Part shown: piece by piece, positions 1-11,102 of the stretch
Layout: the number at the start of each line of letters is the position of its first letter
Position numbering within the stretch: the stretch's first letter is position 1
Assembly (NCBI RefSeq): GCF_900129055.1
Contig: NZ_FQUZ01000017.1
Location: forward strand, 1 to 64,000
Reading direction: 5' to 3'
DNA length: 64,000 nucleotides
Source: Lampropedia hyalina DSM 16112
GTDB lineage: Bacteria > Pseudomonadota > Gammaproteobacteria > Burkholderiales > Burkholderiaceae_C
Program-made: the position numbers and the translations under genes
The notes under the pieces: generated by a model
What the model was told of the DNA's origin: nothing
Seen by the model: only the letters and a program-made list of their open reading frames with translations
Databases searched by the model: none

Positions 1-292
1 CGCTTTTGTGAGCAAACCAGGCTGTAGCCTTTGCCAAGATATCGCGCTCCTGCTTAACTTGCCTGAGCTCGCGCCGTAATGCGGTCAATTCTTGGCGCTC
101 AGCGGTGCTCAACGGTGCATCTGAAGACGTATCGCCGGTTTCATCAATTTGACTCTGGCGAACCCAGGTGCCAATGCTGGTGGCGTGGCATCCAAACTCT
201 CGGGCAAGTTCAGCATGTGTGCGACCTGCTTTGGCCAGCTCAACAATTTGACTGCGAAACTCAGGTGGATACTGCGGGCGTTTTGAAGACAT
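1..292 (-). CDS. IS3-family transposase OrfA (partial)
   Basis: The N-terminal 97 residues of a small transposase subunit, running off the left edge of the window. It begins MSSKRPQYPPEFRSQIVELA. An N-terminal helix-turn-helix (about residues 10-50, with REFGCHATSIGTWVRQ) is followed by a charged leucine-rich helix (TALRRELRQVKQERDILAKA). That arrangement is typical of IS3/IS911 OrfA, which binds the IS ends and is fused to the DDE subunit OrfB by programmed frameshifting. A GGAG ribosome site sits just upstream of the ATG. OrfB is not visible here. Confidence 0.85.
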   Translation of the reverse strand, partial: MSSKRPQYPPEFRSQIVELAKAGRTHAELAREFGCHATSIGTWVRQSQIDETGDTSSDAPLSTAERQELTALRRELRQVKQERDILAKATAWFAHKS

Positions 293-346
293 GATGGACT
301 CCTTCTTTGAGAAATATAAGGTGTCCGGTCAATGGGGGGAACTTCA
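1..346 (-). mobile_element. IS3-family insertion sequence, 5' end only
   Basis: The end of an insertion sequence cut by the window edge. The element's outer end is inferred at about 346, where the minus strand begins TGAAGTTCCCCCCATTGACC, a G/C-rich terminal sequence starting with TG as is usual for IS3-type ends. The OrfA gene starts about 55 bases inside. The dnaQ stop codon lies only 22 bp beyond this end. The opposite end and any target duplication lie outside the window, so the boundary is an inference. Confidence 0.7.
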
Positions 347-368
347 GGCAGCCAATCCGCCCTACTCA

Positions 369-1106
369 CTACACAGCGGCAGATAGCTGTCGCCACACGG
401 TGGCCTGCTGGCTATCCTTGTCGATGCCTGCGAGTACCGCTTCGTGGGCCTGCAACTCCTGCTCGCAAGCATAGACTACGGGCAAATCCAGTGCCAATGC
501 GAAATCCAGTGGCGACGCATCCTGGGCCTGTGGCTGCCGACTGTCTGGCTGCTCGGTGGCTTCTTCCTCGCCACTGACCAGCAGGGCTTCCTGACCGCGT
601 GTGAGGTGGATATACACCCGCGCCAGCAATTCCGAGTCCAGCAAGGCCCCGTGCAAGGTACGCGAGGATTTGTCGATGTCGAATCGGTCGCACAGCGCGT
701 CCAGCGAATTGCGCTTGCCGGGAAAATGGCTCTTGGCCAGCACCAGGCTGTCCACCACACCCAACACATGCTGGCCCAGTGGTGGCCGTCCAATGCGGCG
801 CAATTCACTGTCGAGAAAGCCCACGTCGAACGGGGCATTGTGGATGATGAGTTCCGCATCATGCAGAAAATGCAGGAATTCATCCACCACCTGCTCAAAG
901 CCGGGTTTGTCGCGCAGAAACTCGGTGGTGATGCCGTGTACCCGCAGCGCATCGGGGTGGCTGTCCCGATCCACCTTCAGGTAGTAGTGCAGGTTGTTGC
1001 CGGTGAGTTGCCGGTTGAGCAGCTCCACGCAACCGATTTCGATGACGCGATCGCCATCGGCCCACGACAGGCCGGTGGTTTCGGTATCCAGAATGATTTG
1101 GCGCAT
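369..1106 (-). CDS. dnaQ: DNA polymerase III subunit epsilon (3'-5' proofreading exonuclease)
   Basis: Proofreading subunit of the replicative polymerase, 245 residues, the usual length. The ExoI motif DTETTGL gives Asp7 and Glu9. The ExoII-like NAPFDVGFLDSE carries Asp94, and the ExoIII-epsilon motif LHGALLDSELL carries His152 and Asp157. All catalytic residues of the DEDDh class are therefore present. The C-terminal 60 residues are the less conserved polymerase-binding tail. It is followed downstream within 22 bp by an IS3 end, which leaves no room for a native terminator. It sits just downstream of fdx, 12 bp away, and may be transcribed with the isc operon. Confidence 0.96.
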   Translation of the reverse strand: MRQIILDTETTGLSWADGDRVIEIGCVELLNRQLTGNNLHYYLKVDRDSHPDALRVHGITTEFLRDKPGFEQVVDEFLHFLHDAELIIHNAPFDVGFLDSELRRIGRPPLGQHVLGVVDSLVLAKSHFPGKRNSLDALCDRFDIDKSSRTLHGALLDSELLARVYIHLTRGQEALLVSGEEEATEQPDSRQPQAQDASPLDFALALDLPVVYACEQELQAHEAVLAGIDKDSQQATVWRQLSAAV

Positions 1107-1118
1107 GGCTTCAGAACC

Positions 1119-1457
1119 TCAGTGGTTTTCCTTGGCGTGATTGATGGTGTAGCGGGGAATTTCCACCGTCACATCTTCCTGCGCCAGAATGGTCTGGCAA
1201 CTCAGGCGCGACTGCATCTCCAGCCCCCAGGCCTTGTCCAGCAAATCATCCTCTTCTTCGGTGGATTCGTTGAGCGATTCCAGTCCCTTGCGCACCACCA
1301 CATGGCAAGTGGTACAGGCACAACTCATGTCGCAGGCATGTTCAATCGCTATGCCATTTTCCAGCAAGGCCTCGCAAATGGTTGTGCCAGTCGGCACAGT
1401 GATTTCAGCACCTTCGGGTGCCAGTTCGACGTGGGGGAGTACGGTAATTTTTGGCAT
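1119..1457 (-). CDS. fdx: ISC-system [2Fe-2S] ferredoxin
   Basis: Adrenodoxin-type ferredoxin that supplies electrons for iron-sulphur cluster assembly. Cys42, Cys48, Cys51 and Cys87 (in HACDMSCACTTC and SCQT) form the C-x5-C-x2-C...C cluster site, with one extra cysteine at 46. I chose the ATG of MPKITVLPH because homologues begin there; an ATG three codons earlier (position 1466) is equally open. It is the last gene of the isc operon, about 30 bp after hscA. Confidence 0.93.
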   Translation of the reverse strand: MPKITVLPHVELAPEGAEITVPTGTTICEALLENGIAIEHACDMSCACTTCHVVVRKGLESLNESTEEEDDLLDKAWGLEMQSRLSCQTILAQEDVTVEIPRYTINHAKENH

Positions 1458-1489
1458 GGTTTCCATCGATTCGGAGTGTGCACGCAGAT

Positions 1490-3373
1490 TCAGAACGACT
1501 GCACCTGCTGGCCCGCCAGGGCATTCTGGATGCTGCGGTTCATGCGCTCGGCGGCAAAGCGTTCCGTGCCGGCATTCAGCGCGTTGGCGGCTTTGTCAAT
1601 GGCAGCGGGTGTGGACAGTGTCTGGTCGGCCATGACGGTCTGCAACCGTGCCACCAGTGCCTCAATGGCACCGCGCTGTTCCACATCCAGCAGATCGCCA
1701 TCGGCCTGCAAGGCGGTCTGCGTGGAGATGATGAGGCGTTCGGCATTGACACGCGCCTCGGCCAGTGCCCGCGCCTGAATATCCTGCTGGGCGGTGTGAA
1801 AGCTCTCTTTGAGCATCTGCTCGACCTGCGCATCGCTCAACCCATACGAGGGTTTGACCTGGACGCTGGCTTGCACACCGGAAGTCAGCTCCTGCGCCGA
1901 TACACTCAGCAATCCATCGGCATCGACGGTGAAGGTCACGCGAATGCGTGCCGCCCCGGCCACCATCGGCGGAATGCCGCGCAACTCGAAGCGCGCCAGA
2001 CTGCGATTGTCCTGCACCAGATCACGCTCGCCCTGCACCACATGGATGGCCAGTGCAGTCTGCCCGTCCTTGTAGGTGGTGAAATTCTGCGCCTTGGCAA
2101 TCGGAATGGTTTCGTTGCGGTGGATGATGCGCTCGGTCAGTCCCCCCATGGTCTCCACCCCCAGCGACAGCGGCACGACATCCAGCAGCAGCAATGCTTC
2201 GTCATGTGGATTGCCCGCCAACTGGTTGGCCTGGATGGATGCCCCCAGAGCCACGACTTCATCGGGATTGAGATCGTTGAGTGGCTCGCGACCGAACATG
2301 GCCGCGACGGCGTCCTGCACGTCGCGCAACCGGGTGGAGCCGCCGACCATGACCACGCCCTGCACCTGCGAGGTTTGCAGCCGCGCATCCGCCAGGGTAT
2401 TGCGCAGCACCTGCAAGGTGCGTGCCACCAGCGGTTGTGCCAGTTCGCTCAACTGCGCACGGGTGAGCGACAGCGTGTGCGGATGCGCCGCCCACTCCAC
2501 CCGCAACGCCGCTTCGTCCTGTGTGGCCATCAGCTCCTTGGCCTGCCTTGCCGCCTGCAAGGCCTGCGATTTTTGCAGACTGTCAGCGGGAACCGCACCA
2601 GTCTGGGCAATCACCCACTGCACGATGGCGGCATCGAAATCGTCACCGCCCAGCGCAGAATCACCGCCCGTGGCAATCACCTCGAACACGCCCTTGCTCA
2701 TGCGCAGAATGGAAGCATCGAAGGTGCCGCCGCCCAGGTCATAGACCAGATAGATGCCTTCGGCTGCGTTGTCCAGTCCGTAGGCGATGGCCGCTGCCGT
2801 AGGCTCATTGATGAGGCGCAGCAGCTTGATGCCCGCCAGGCCAATGGCATCCTTGGTGGCCTGCCGCTGGGCATCGTCGAAATAGGCAGGCACAGTGACC
2901 ACCGCCCCGAACAGATCGGCATCGAAACTGTCTTCGGCACGTTGGCGCAGTGTCGCCAGAATTTCGGCACTGACTTCCACGGGCGTTTTCTCGCCCGCCG
3001 CCGTCTCGATGGCCAGACTGATGTGCCCGTCATCCTGTCCATGTTCATGCAGGCGATAGGGCAAGTGCACCACCGCATCGGCCACATCCGCCAGACCACG
3101 TCCGATCAACCGCTTGGCAGAAACCACGGTATTGGCCGGGTCGGTGGCGGCCGCCTGCAAGGCAGCATAGCCGATGCGCCGACGGCCATCGGCTCCGTAG
3201 TGAACGGCCGATGGCAACAGCACGCGGCCTTCTGCGTCGGGCAGGCACTCTGCCAGACCGTGGCGAACAGCGGCCACGAGGGAATGCGTCGTTCCCAAGT
3301 CAATGCCCACGGCCAGCTTGAACTGGTGGGGGTCAAGGCTCTGGTTCGGCTCGGCAATTTGCATCAAGGCCAT
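1490..3373 (-). CDS. hscA: Fe-S cluster assembly chaperone HscA (Hsp70 family)
   Basis: Specialised DnaK-like ATPase that, with HscB, drives release of the cluster from IscU. It is 627 residues, the normal length. The nucleotide-binding domain starts at [12 protein letters not shown] (about residue 22); the second phosphate loop [14 protein letters not shown] and the adenosine motif [13 protein letters not shown] follow. The substrate-binding domain begins after [18 protein letters not shown]. Its place between hscB and fdx separates it from the general DnaK. Confidence 0.97.
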   Translation of the reverse strand: MALMQIAEPNQSLDPHQFKLAVGIDLGTTHSLVAAVRHGLAECLPDAEGRVLLPSAVHYGADGRRRIGYAALQAAATDPANTVVSAKRLIGRGLADVADAVVHLPYRLHEHGQDDGHISLAIETAAGEKTPVEVSAEILATLRQRAEDSFDADLFGAVVTVPAYFDDAQRQATKDAIGLAGIKLLRLINEPTAAAIAYGLDNAAEGIYLVYDLGGGTFDASILRMSKGVFEVIATGGDSALGGDDFDAAIVQWVIAQTGAVPADSLQKSQALQAARQAKELMATQDEAALRVEWAAHPHTLSLTRAQLSELAQPLVARTLQVLRNTLADARLQTSQVQGVVMVGGSTRLRDVQDAVAAMFGREPLNDLNPDEVVALGASIQANQLAGNPHDEALLLLDVVPLSLGVETMGGLTERIIHRNETIPIAKAQNFTTYKDGQTALAIHVVQGERDLVQDNRSLARFELRGIPPMVAGAARIRVTFTVDADGLLSVSAQELTSGVQASVQVKPSYGLSDAQVEQMLKESFHTAQQDIQARALAEARVNAERLIISTQTALQADGDLLDVEQRGAIEALVARLQTVMADQTLSTPAAIDKAANALNAGTERFAAERMNRSIQNALAGQQVQSF

Positions 3374-3398
3374 GTAGGGGTATCCTTTATTGATTCAT

Positions 3399-3944
3399 TC
3401 ACCGGACAGGCATGTCCGACTCCGTGGCATCGGCCAGCACACGCAACCGCACTTGCACCGCCTGGAGAAAACGCGCCAGAAACATCAATGCACGCACATG
3501 CTGCGCGGCCACTGCATAGTCCTGCTGCGCATCCAGTGCGTGCGCCGCCTGATCGAACAGGCTCTGCTGAAATTGCTGTACCTCGGCCTGCAACGCCTTC
3601 AGTTCCGCCAGGGTGTTCGCATCGTCCAGTGCCTCCCGCCATTCCAGTTGCTGCATCAGAAAGGCCGGTGGCATGGCGGTATTGTCTTCCTCACCCAACG
3701 ATATCCCATGCAGCTCACACAGATAGGCTGCCCGTTCCAGCGGTTCGCGCAGCCGCTGGTATGCCTCGTTGATGCGCACCGACCACTGCATGGCCACGCG
3801 CTTCTCGACGGCACTGCTGGCCACGAACCGGTCGGGATGCACCTGTGCCTGCAAGGCCTTCCAGCGTCGGGACAACTCCTCGGCATCCAGCCCGAAGGAT
3901 GGTGCGAGGCCCAGTATTTCAAAATCGTTGGATTGGAGATTCAT
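3399..3944 (-). CDS. hscB: Fe-S cluster assembly co-chaperone HscB
   Basis: J-domain protein that delivers IscU to HscA and stimulates its ATPase. The J domain covers about residues 5-75 with the invariant HPD at 36-38 (QVHPDRF). A C-terminal three-helix domain for IscU binding follows, including EEDNTAMPPAFLMQQLEWRE. Length is 181 residues from the ATG of MNLQSNDFEI. A longer frame upstream adds 18 residues that do not resemble the family, so I used the internal ATG. Confidence 0.95.
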   Translation of the reverse strand: MNLQSNDFEILGLAPSFGLDAEELSRRWKALQAQVHPDRFVASSAVEKRVAMQWSVRINEAYQRLREPLERAAYLCELHGISLGEEDNTAMPPAFLMQQLEWREALDDANTLAELKALQAEVQQFQQSLFDQAAHALDAQQDYAVAAQHVRALMFLARFLQAVQVRLRVLADATESDMPVR

Positions 3945-4028
3945 GACAAAACAAAACCGCCAGCAAACACCGTCTGGCGGTTGAAGTGGGAGCGGCACAG
4001 GACGGCACGCACGCCGCCCAGCCTGAAC

Positions 4029-4352
4029 TCAGATGCGAAAACTCTCGCCACAACCGCAGCGGTCGCGCTCGTTCGGGTTGCTGAACTTGAAACCCTCGTT
4101 CAGCCCTTCGCGGACAAAGTCCAGTTCGGTGCCGTCCAGGTAAGCCAGACTCTTGGGATCGACCAGCACCTTGATGCCATGGTTCTCGAACACGAGATCG
4201 CTGGCATCCACTTCATCCACATATTCCAGCTTGTAAGCCATGCCGGAACAGCCTGTGGTCTTGACCCCCAGGCGCACACCAACCCCTTTGCCCCTTCGGC
4301 TCAGGTAACGGCTGACATGCCGTGCAGCCGCTTCGGTCAAAGTCACAGCCAT
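4029..4352 (-). CDS. iscA: Iron-sulphur carrier protein IscA
   Basis: A-type carrier that passes assembled clusters to apo-proteins. It is 107 residues. The three conserved cysteines are present: Cys35 in TTGCSGMAY, and Cys99 and Cys101 in the C-terminal DRCGCGESF. It lies between iscU and hscB, the standard order of this operon. Confidence 0.97.
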   Translation of the reverse strand: MAVTLTEAAARHVSRYLSRRGKGVGVRLGVKTTGCSGMAYKLEYVDEVDASDLVFENHGIKVLVDPKSLAYLDGTELDFVREGLNEGFKFSNPNERDRCGCGESFRI

Positions 4353-4385
4353 ACCGATGCCTCCTTTCCAGACAATGAACAGTCG

Positions 4386-4784
4386 TCAGACTGCCGCTTC
4401 CACCGTTTGCTTGGCACGGTAGTCCTGTACGGCAGCCTTGATGGCATCCTCGGCCAGAATCGAACAGTGCACCTTCACCGGGGGCAGTGCCAGTTCTTCG
4501 GCAATGATGGAGTTCTTCAGCGCAGCCGCTTCATCCAGCGTCTTGCCCTTGACCCACTCGGTCACCAGCGACGAAGAGGCAATCGCAGAGCCACAACCGT
4601 AGGTCTTGAAGCGGGCATCCTCAATGATGCCGGTGTCGGGATTGACCTTGATTTGCAGCTTCATCACATCGCCGCAGGCAGGTGCGCCCACCATACCCGT
4701 GCCCACGGTGGTGTCGCCCTTATCGAACGATCCCACGTTGCGGGGGTTTTCGTAGTGGTCGATTACTTTGTCTGAATAAGCCAT
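4386..4784 (-). CDS. iscU: Fe-S cluster scaffold protein IscU
   Basis: Scaffold on which the [2Fe-2S] cluster is first built from IscS-derived sulphur. It is 132 residues. Three cluster-ligand cysteines are visible: Cys37 (GAPACGD), Cys64 (TYGCGSA) and Cys107 (KVHCSILAEDA). The HscA recognition motif LPPVK lies at about residues 100-104, next to the third cysteine. About 80 bp separate it from iscS. Confidence 0.97.
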   Translation of the reverse strand: MAYSDKVIDHYENPRNVGSFDKGDTTVGTGMVGAPACGDVMKLQIKVNPDTGIIEDARFKTYGCGSAIASSSLVTEWVKGKTLDEAAALKNSIIAEELALPPVKVHCSILAEDAIKAAVQDYRAKQTVEAAV

Positions 4785-4865
4785 TGCAAGCTCCTTTTCA
4801 TGGGGTTGTTTTGTTTACCGTGTGGGATGAACCCAATGCCGCCGTAGTTCCGTACCAGTCGGTAT

Positions 4866-6080
4866 TCAGTGTGCGGCCCACTGAATGGTGCTCAGGTCGA
4901 TGCCGTCCTTGTACATCTCCCACAGCGGGCTGAGTTCGCGCAGCTTGTGTACATTCTCACGGATGGTGGCAATCGCATAGTCCACTTCTTCCTCGGTGGT
5001 GAAGCGGCCAAAAGTCATGCGCAGGCTGCTGTGTGCCAGCTCATCGGTGCGTCCCAGGGCACGCAGCACATAGCTGGGTTCCAGGCTGGCCGAGGTACAG
5101 GCAGAGCCGGACGACACTGCCACACCCTTGATGCCCATGATGAGGGATTCGCCTTCCACGTAGTTGAAGCTGATGTTCAGGTTATGCGGTACACGCTGGG
5201 TCAGGTCGCCATTGATGAACACCTGTTCAATGTCCGTCAGGCCATCCAGCAGGCGTTTTTGCAGCCGTGCGGCATGTTCCCGATCCTGCGCCATTTCTTC
5301 CCTGGCAATGCGGAAGGCTTCTCCCATGCCCACGATCTGGTGGGTAGCCAGGGTGCCCGAGCGCATGCCGCGTTCATGCCCGCCACCGTGCATTTGCGCC
5401 TCGATGCGCACCCGTGGCTTGCGGCGCACATACAGGGCACCGATGCCCTTGGGGCCATAGGACTTGTGCGAGGCCAGGCTCATCAGATCCACGGGCAGGG
5501 TCTTGAGGTCGATTTCGATCTTGCCGGTGGCCTGGGCAGCATCCACATGGAAGATGATGCCCTTCTCGCGGCAGATGCGGCCAATGGCAGTCATGTCCTG
5601 AATGACACCGATTTCATTGTTCACAGCCATGACGCTGACCAGAATCGTGTCGGGACGCAGGGCGGCCTTGAACACATCCAGATCCAGCAGGCCATCGTCC
5701 TTGACATCCAGATAAGTGACTTCAAAACCCTCACGCTCCAGCGCGCGCATGGTATCGAGCACCGCCTTGTGCTCGGTCTTGACCGTGATGAGGTGCTTGC
5801 CCTTGGTCTGGTAGAAGTGTGCCGCGCCCTTGATGGCCAGGTTGTCGGACTCGGTGGCACCGCTGGTCCAGACGATTTCGCGCGAATCTGCCCCGATCAG
5901 GTCGGCCACCTGGGTTCTGGCCTTTTCAATCGCTTCTTCAGCTTCCCAGCCCCAGGCATGGCTGCGCGAAGCGGCATTGCCGAAATGCTCACCCAGCCAC
6001 GGAATCATGGCATTGACGACGCGGGGATCCACCGGGGTGGTGGCACCATAGTCCAGATAAACGGGGAAATGTGGGGTCAT
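4866..6080 (-). CDS. iscS: Cysteine desulfurase IscS
   Basis: PLP enzyme that removes sulphur from cysteine for cluster assembly and tRNA thiolation. It is 404 residues, as in E. coli. The PLP lysine is Lys206 in [12 protein letters not shown]. The persulphide-carrying Cys328 lies in the flexible loop [12 protein letters not shown]. The substrate-binding [10 protein letters not shown] is at the N terminus. It is the second gene of the operon, 124 bp downstream of iscR. Confidence 0.98.
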   Translation of the reverse strand: MTPHFPVYLDYGATTPVDPRVVNAMIPWLGEHFGNAASRSHAWGWEAEEAIEKARTQVADLIGADSREIVWTSGATESDNLAIKGAAHFYQTKGKHLITVKTEHKAVLDTMRALEREGFEVTYLDVKDDGLLDLDVFKAALRPDTILVSVMAVNNEIGVIQDMTAIGRICREKGIIFHVDAAQATGKIEIDLKTLPVDLMSLASHKSYGPKGIGALYVRRKPRVRIEAQMHGGGHERGMRSGTLATHQIVGMGEAFRIAREEMAQDREHAARLQKRLLDGLTDIEQVFINGDLTQRVPHNLNISFNYVEGESLIMGIKGVAVSSGSACTSASLEPSYVLRALGRTDELAHSSLRMTFGRFTTEEEVDYAIATIRENVHKLRELSPLWEMYKDGIDLSTIQWAAH

Positions 6081-6204
6081 GGGAATTGAAATTGTAAAAA
6101 GTCACACAGAGGCAAAAACAGTTACTTTCGCCCATCGCAGAACCGATCACTGCACACCAGACATGGGGCAGCAGCCAGTCGAATCCAAACCTGCTGTCAG
6201 AAAA

Positions 6205-6741
6205 TCAGGTTTTGGCAAAAGCACCGCCCAGTGCAAAGACCGAGTTGGGTGCATTGACCCGAATGGGCTTGACCACCGGGGCGGAAGAAATGGCACGCTT
6301 GGCCGGCCCACGGTCTTCGATGTAAACGCCTTTGGCGATCTGCTCGTCCACCAGCTTTTGCAAATCCACCGAATCCAGAAACTCCACCATGCGCTGGTTC
6401 AACATGGTCCACAGATCGTGCGTCATGCAACGCTGGCCTGTGCCGTGACAGTTTTCCTTGCCCGCACAGTGCGTGGCATCGATCGGCTCGTCCACGGAAA
6501 CGATGATGTCGGCCACCGTGATGTCCTTGGCCTTGCGTGCCAGGGTATAGCCCCCGCCGGGGCCGCGCGTGGACTCCACCAGTTGGTGGCGACGCAGCTT
6601 GCCAAAGAGCTGCTCCAGATAAGACAGGGAAATTTGCTGACGCTGGCTGATGGCGGCCAGCGTCACAGGGCCACTGCCTTGGCGCAGGGCCAGATCAATC
6701 ATGGCAGTTACGGCAAAACGCCCTTTGGTGGTGAGACGCAT
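6205..6741 (-). CDS. iscR: Fe-S-responsive transcriptional regulator IscR
   Basis: Rrf2-family regulator that represses its own operon when carrying a [2Fe-2S] cluster. It is 178 residues from the ATG of MRLTTKGRFAVTAMIDLAL; an upstream in-frame ATG adds 20 unlikely residues. The winged helix covers about 1-75. The cluster cysteines are Cys92, Cys98 and Cys105 (HCAGKENCHGTGQRC), so the second gap is one residue longer than the E. coli 92/98/104 spacing. It is first in the operon, consistent with autoregulation. Confidence 0.95.
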   Translation of the reverse strand: MRLTTKGRFAVTAMIDLALRQGSGPVTLAAISQRQQISLSYLEQLFGKLRRHQLVESTRGPGGGYTLARKAKDITVADIIVSVDEPIDATHCAGKENCHGTGQRCMTHDLWTMLNQRMVEFLDSVDLQKLVDEQIAKGVYIEDRGPAKRAISSAPVVKPIRVNAPNSVFALGGAFAKT

Positions 6742-6893
6742 GGTGGGTTCCTTGTTCGTGCAGGGAAAGAAACACCTTGCAGTCAGCGGTAACTGACACA
6801 ATGCAAGGCACCGTCCTCACTGATTACAGATACATGGTTGATGGGCAACGAACCCCATCAATGGATATGAAGTCTGACTTAGTGTTTGCCCGA

Positions 6894-6924
6894 ATTATAC
6901 CATAATCCCCATTAAATTTGTCAG
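6894..6924 (-). promoter_or_regulatory. Probable promoter of the isc operon
   Basis: Read on the minus strand, CTGACA (6919-6924) is followed after 19 bp by TATAAT (6894-6899). The -10 is preceded by TGG, giving an extended -10 element that tolerates poor -35 spacing. It lies about 150 bp upstream of iscR. I could not find a convincing IscR type-1 dyad over it, so regulation by IscR is assumed from the family and not seen. Confidence 0.55.
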
Positions 6925-7021
6925 GTAATTTTCATGGGATTTTTTTGTAATATCAATCTGTTACCAATGTAGCGTGACACACCCCTGTCGCAGCGGACAA
7001 GTGCATGATGCGGCACGGGCA

Positions 7022-9124
7022 TCAGGCTGGCGCAGAACCATCCGCACCAAACAAATGCCTTTTGAGTTGCTGGAGCCTGTCGCGCAACTGCGCTGCCTGC
7101 TCGAATTCCAGGTTGCGGGCACATTCCAGCATTTGTTTCTCCAGTCGCTTGATTTCGCGTGCTGCTTCCTTCTCGCCCATCTCCAGTATTTCGGTGTTCC
7201 AGACACTGTGCACCGCCTGCTGCTGCACCTCCTTGCTGGCTTTTTCGCTGTACACGCCATCGATCAGGTCGCGCACCTGTTTGACAATGGTTTGCGGGGT
7301 GATGCCATGCCTCTGGTTGTGCTCCATTTGCTTTTCGCGTCTGCGCCGGGTTTCGCCAATGGCACGCTGCATGGAGTCCGTCATCCGGTCGGCATAGAGA
7401 ATGGCCGTACCGCGTGCATTGCGCGCCGCCCGGCCAATGGTCTGGATCAGGCTGCGCTCGGCCCGCAGAAAGCCTTCCTTGTCGGCATCGAGAATGGCCA
7501 CCAGTGAGACTTCGGGAATGTCCAGCCCTTCACGCAGCAAATTGATGCCCACCAATACATCGAAGGCTCCCAGCCGCAAGTCGCGGATGATCTCGACACG
7601 CTCGACGGTATCCACATCGCTGTGCAGATAGCGCACTCTCACGCCGTTGTCACCCAGGTACTCGGTCAGCTGTTCCGCCATGCGCTTGGTCAGGGTGGTA
7701 ATCAGCACCCGGTCGCCCATCTCGGTGCGTGTGCGGATTTCCTGGAGTACATCGTCCACCTGGGTGGTGGCCGGTCGCACTTCCACTTCCGGATCCAGCA
7801 GGCCGGTGGGGCGCACGATCTGCTCGACCACATTGCTGGCATGTTCCTGCTCGTATCGGGCCGGTGTGGCCGAGACAAAGATGACCTGGCGCATCCGCTG
7901 CTCGAATTCCTCGAACTTCAGTGGCCGGTTGTCCATTGCCGAAGGCAGGCGAAAGCCGTATTCCACCAGCGTCTGCTTGCGGGCACGGTCGCCGTTGTAC
8001 ATGGCGTTGAGCTGGCCGATCATCTGGTGGCTTTCGTCCAGGAACATGAGGGCATCATCGGGCAGGTAATCGGTCAGCGTGGCCGGAGGATCGCCTGCCG
8101 CCGCACCGCTGAGGTGGCGGCTGTAGTTCTCGATGCCCTTGCAATGCCCGACTTCGCTGAGCATTTCCAGATCGAAGCGGGTGCGCTGTTCCAGACGCTG
8201 GGCTTCCACCAGCTTGCCCATGCCGGTGAGCTGGGCCACGCGCTCGCGCAATTCTTCCTTGATACGCTCGACGGCAGTCAGCACCTTGTCGCGGGGCGTG
8301 GCGTAGTGGCTGCCGGGATAGATAACAAAACGCGGAATGCGCTGCACCACGCGCCCAGTGAGGGGGTCGAACAGTTGCAGGTTCTCCACTTCGTCATCGA
8401 ACAGCTCGATGCGCAGTGCCAGTTCCGAGTTTTCGGCCGGGAATACATCGATGGTGTCGCCCCGCACCCGAAAGCTGCCCCGGCTCAGTTCCACGTCGTT
8501 GCGCTGGTACTGCATCCGCACCAGTTGCGCGATGGCCTCGCGCTGGTGGATGGTGTCGCCATTGCGCACGATGAAACGCATCTGCGTGTAGTCTTCCGGC
8601 GCGCCAATGCCGTAGATGGCCGAGACGGTGGCGACGATGACGGTGTCGCGCCGTTCCAGCACACTCTTGGTGGCCGACAGGCGCATCTGCTCGATGTGTT
8701 CGTTGATGGCGGAATCTTTCTCGATGAAAAGATCGCGCTGCGGCACATAGGCTTCGGGCTGGTAATAGTCGTAATAACTGACGAAATACTCCACGGCATT
8801 CTTCGGGAAGAACTCGCGGAACTCGCTGTACAACTGCGCAGCCAAGGTCTTGTTGGGCGCGAAAACAATGGCAGGGCGACCCAGCCGCGCAATCGCATTG
8901 GCCATCGTGAAAGTCTTGCCGGAGCCTGTCACTCCCAGCAGGGTCTGGAACACTTCGCCGTTTTCCACGCCTTCCACCAGTGCATCGATGGCTGCGGGCT
9001 GATCGCCTGCCGGTGGATAGGGCTGGAACAATTGGAAGGGAGAGTCTGGGTATTGCAACATCTGCCCTTGAGCAGGGGTCGCAGGCGTGGCAGGTGCGTT
9101 GTGGGAGGTTTTCTGGTTCACCAA
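7022..9124 (-). CDS. uvrB: Excinuclease ABC subunit B
   Basis: Damage-verifying helicase of nucleotide excision repair, working with UvrA and UvrC. It is 700 residues. Walker A is GVTGSGKT at 64-71, the beta-hairpin is [12 protein letters not shown], the DEAD-like box is LMFLDESHQ, and motif VI is in [14 protein letters not shown]-terminal UVR domain (about 655-690, ending [14 protein letters not shown]) would contact UvrC. Relative to the family it has an N-terminal extension of about 25 residues rich in Ala, Pro and Thr. Confidence 0.97.
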   Translation of the reverse strand: MVNQKTSHNAPATPATPAQGQMLQYPDSPFQLFQPYPPAGDQPAAIDALVEGVENGEVFQTLLGVTGSGKTFTMANAIARLGRPAIVFAPNKTLAAQLYSEFREFFPKNAVEYFVSYYDYYQPEAYVPQRDLFIEKDSAINEHIEQMRLSATKSVLERRDTVIVATVSAIYGIGAPEDYTQMRFIVRNGDTIHQREAIAQLVRMQYQRNDVELSRGSFRVRGDTIDVFPAENSELALRIELFDDEVENLQLFDPLTGRVVQRIPRFVIYPGSHYATPRDKVLTAVERIKEELRERVAQLTGMGKLVEAQRLEQRTRFDLEMLSEVGHCKGIENYSRHLSGAAAGDPPATLTDYLPDDALMFLDESHQMIGQLNAMYNGDRARKQTLVEYGFRLPSAMDNRPLKFEEFEQRMRQVIFVSATPARYEQEHASNVVEQIVRPTGLLDPEVEVRPATTQVDDVLQEIRTRTEMGDRVLITTLTKRMAEQLTEYLGDNGVRVRYLHSDVDTVERVEIIRDLRLGAFDVLVGINLLREGLDIPEVSLVAILDADKEGFLRAERSLIQTIGRAARNARGTAILYADRMTDSMQRAIGETRRRREKQMEHNQRHGITPQTIVKQVRDLIDGVYSEKASKEVQQQAVHSVWNTEILEMGEKEAAREIKRLEKQMLECARNLEFEQAAQLRDRLQQLKRHLFGADGSAPA

Positions 9125-9191
9125 TCAAGTCCTTTGCGCCACCCGCACGGCCGGGAGTGGCATCTGTCCGTGGCAGCAGCGATTGTCCCGC

Positions 9192-9222
9192 AAAATAAAA
9201 AAGGCCGCTGCAAAGCGACCTT
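9192..9222 (-). terminator. Rho-independent terminator of the ilv operon
   Basis: On the minus strand, AAGGTCGCT-TTGC-AGCGGCCTT forms a 9-bp stem with one G-T pair. It is followed by a T-rich run (TTTTATTTT). It lies about 50 bp after the ilvC stop codon and before uvrB. Confidence 0.85.
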
Positions 9223-9274
9223 GAGGTGTCTGGCACGGGCCGCACAATGGCAGCCCGTTGCAAGCCGATGGAAA

Positions 9275-10351
<1,077 letters not shown>

Positions 10352-10392
10352 TCAATGGAACTTGCCCATCGGGCCTGACAACAGCGTCAGAC

Positions 10393-10884
10393 TCAGACTT
10401 TCAGAATGCGCTCGCCACGGCCAATGCCATTGGGGCCGGTGCGCACCGTCTCCAGAATGATGCTCTGGTCGAGCGCGGCCAGAAACGCATCGATCTTGGA
10501 CTGGATGCCGGTCAGCTCGATCGTGTAGCTCTTGTCGGTGACATCGATGATATGCCCCCGGAAAATGTCGGTGGTGCGCTTGACTTCCTCGCGCTCCTTG
10601 CCCGCTGCCCGCACCTTGACGATCAGCAGTTCGCGCTCGGTATAGGCCCCTTCGGTCAGATCGACCACCTTGACGACCTCGATGAGGCGGTTGAGGTGTT
10701 TGGTGATCTGTTCGATGGTGTCATCCGACCCGTGGGTCTGGATGGTCATGCGCGACAGGGATGGATCCTCGGTAGGAGCCACGATGAGGGACTCGATGTT
10801 GTAGCCGCGTGCAGAAAACAGCCCGACCACGCGCGAGAGCGCGCCCGGTTCGTTTTCGATCAGCACCGCAATGATATGGCGCAT
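10393..10884 (-). CDS. ilvH: Acetolactate synthase small (regulatory) subunit
   Basis: Regulatory subunit that activates IlvI and gives valine feedback inhibition. It is 163 residues. An N-terminal ACT domain begins MRHIIAVLIENEPGALSRV, with the effector loop SARGYNIESL. A C-terminal second ACT-like domain contains GHIIDVTDKSYTIELTG. Normally this gene directly follows ilvI; here 316 bp with a transposon relic lies between them. Confidence 0.96.
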   Translation of the reverse strand: MRHIIAVLIENEPGALSRVVGLFSARGYNIESLIVAPTEDPSLSRMTIQTHGSDDTIEQITKHLNRLIEVVKVVDLTEGAYTERELLIVKVRAAGKEREEVKRTTDIFRGHIIDVTDKSYTIELTGIQSKIDAFLAALDQSIILETVRTGPNGIGRGERILKV

Positions 10885-10965
10885 GGTTTATAACTCCTCT
10901 TTTCGCTGCCCTCCCCACCGGCACGGTAATACCGGGGCTTGGCAGGCAATTGATTCATCTTGGAA

Positions 10966-11102
10966 TTGACATCCTCCCCTGCCTAAAGTCAGGGAATTCC
11001 CGTTTCACAGAACCCAGCCAATGCCTCAAAGAGACACAGGACTTACAGCTTCTCCACGGGCTGACACCGCCAGTCCAGCGGCCAAAGTTAATCGAAACCA
11101 GA
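10966..11102 (-). mobile_element. IS200/IS605-type right-end relic between ilvI and ilvH
   Basis: The stretch starting TTGACATCCTCCCCTGCC contains a subterminal hairpin (CCCTG...CAGGG around CTAAAGT). It shares its first ~20 bases with the element end near 28.4 kb. Further in, GACTTACAGCTTCTCCACGG resembles GACTTGCGTCCTCTCCACAG of that second copy, so the two derive from related TnpB-bearing elements. No open tnpB reading frame remains. Reading on the minus strand, it is the 3' end of an element, now inside the ilvIH operon. The inner boundary (about 11,102) is approximate. Confidence 0.6.
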
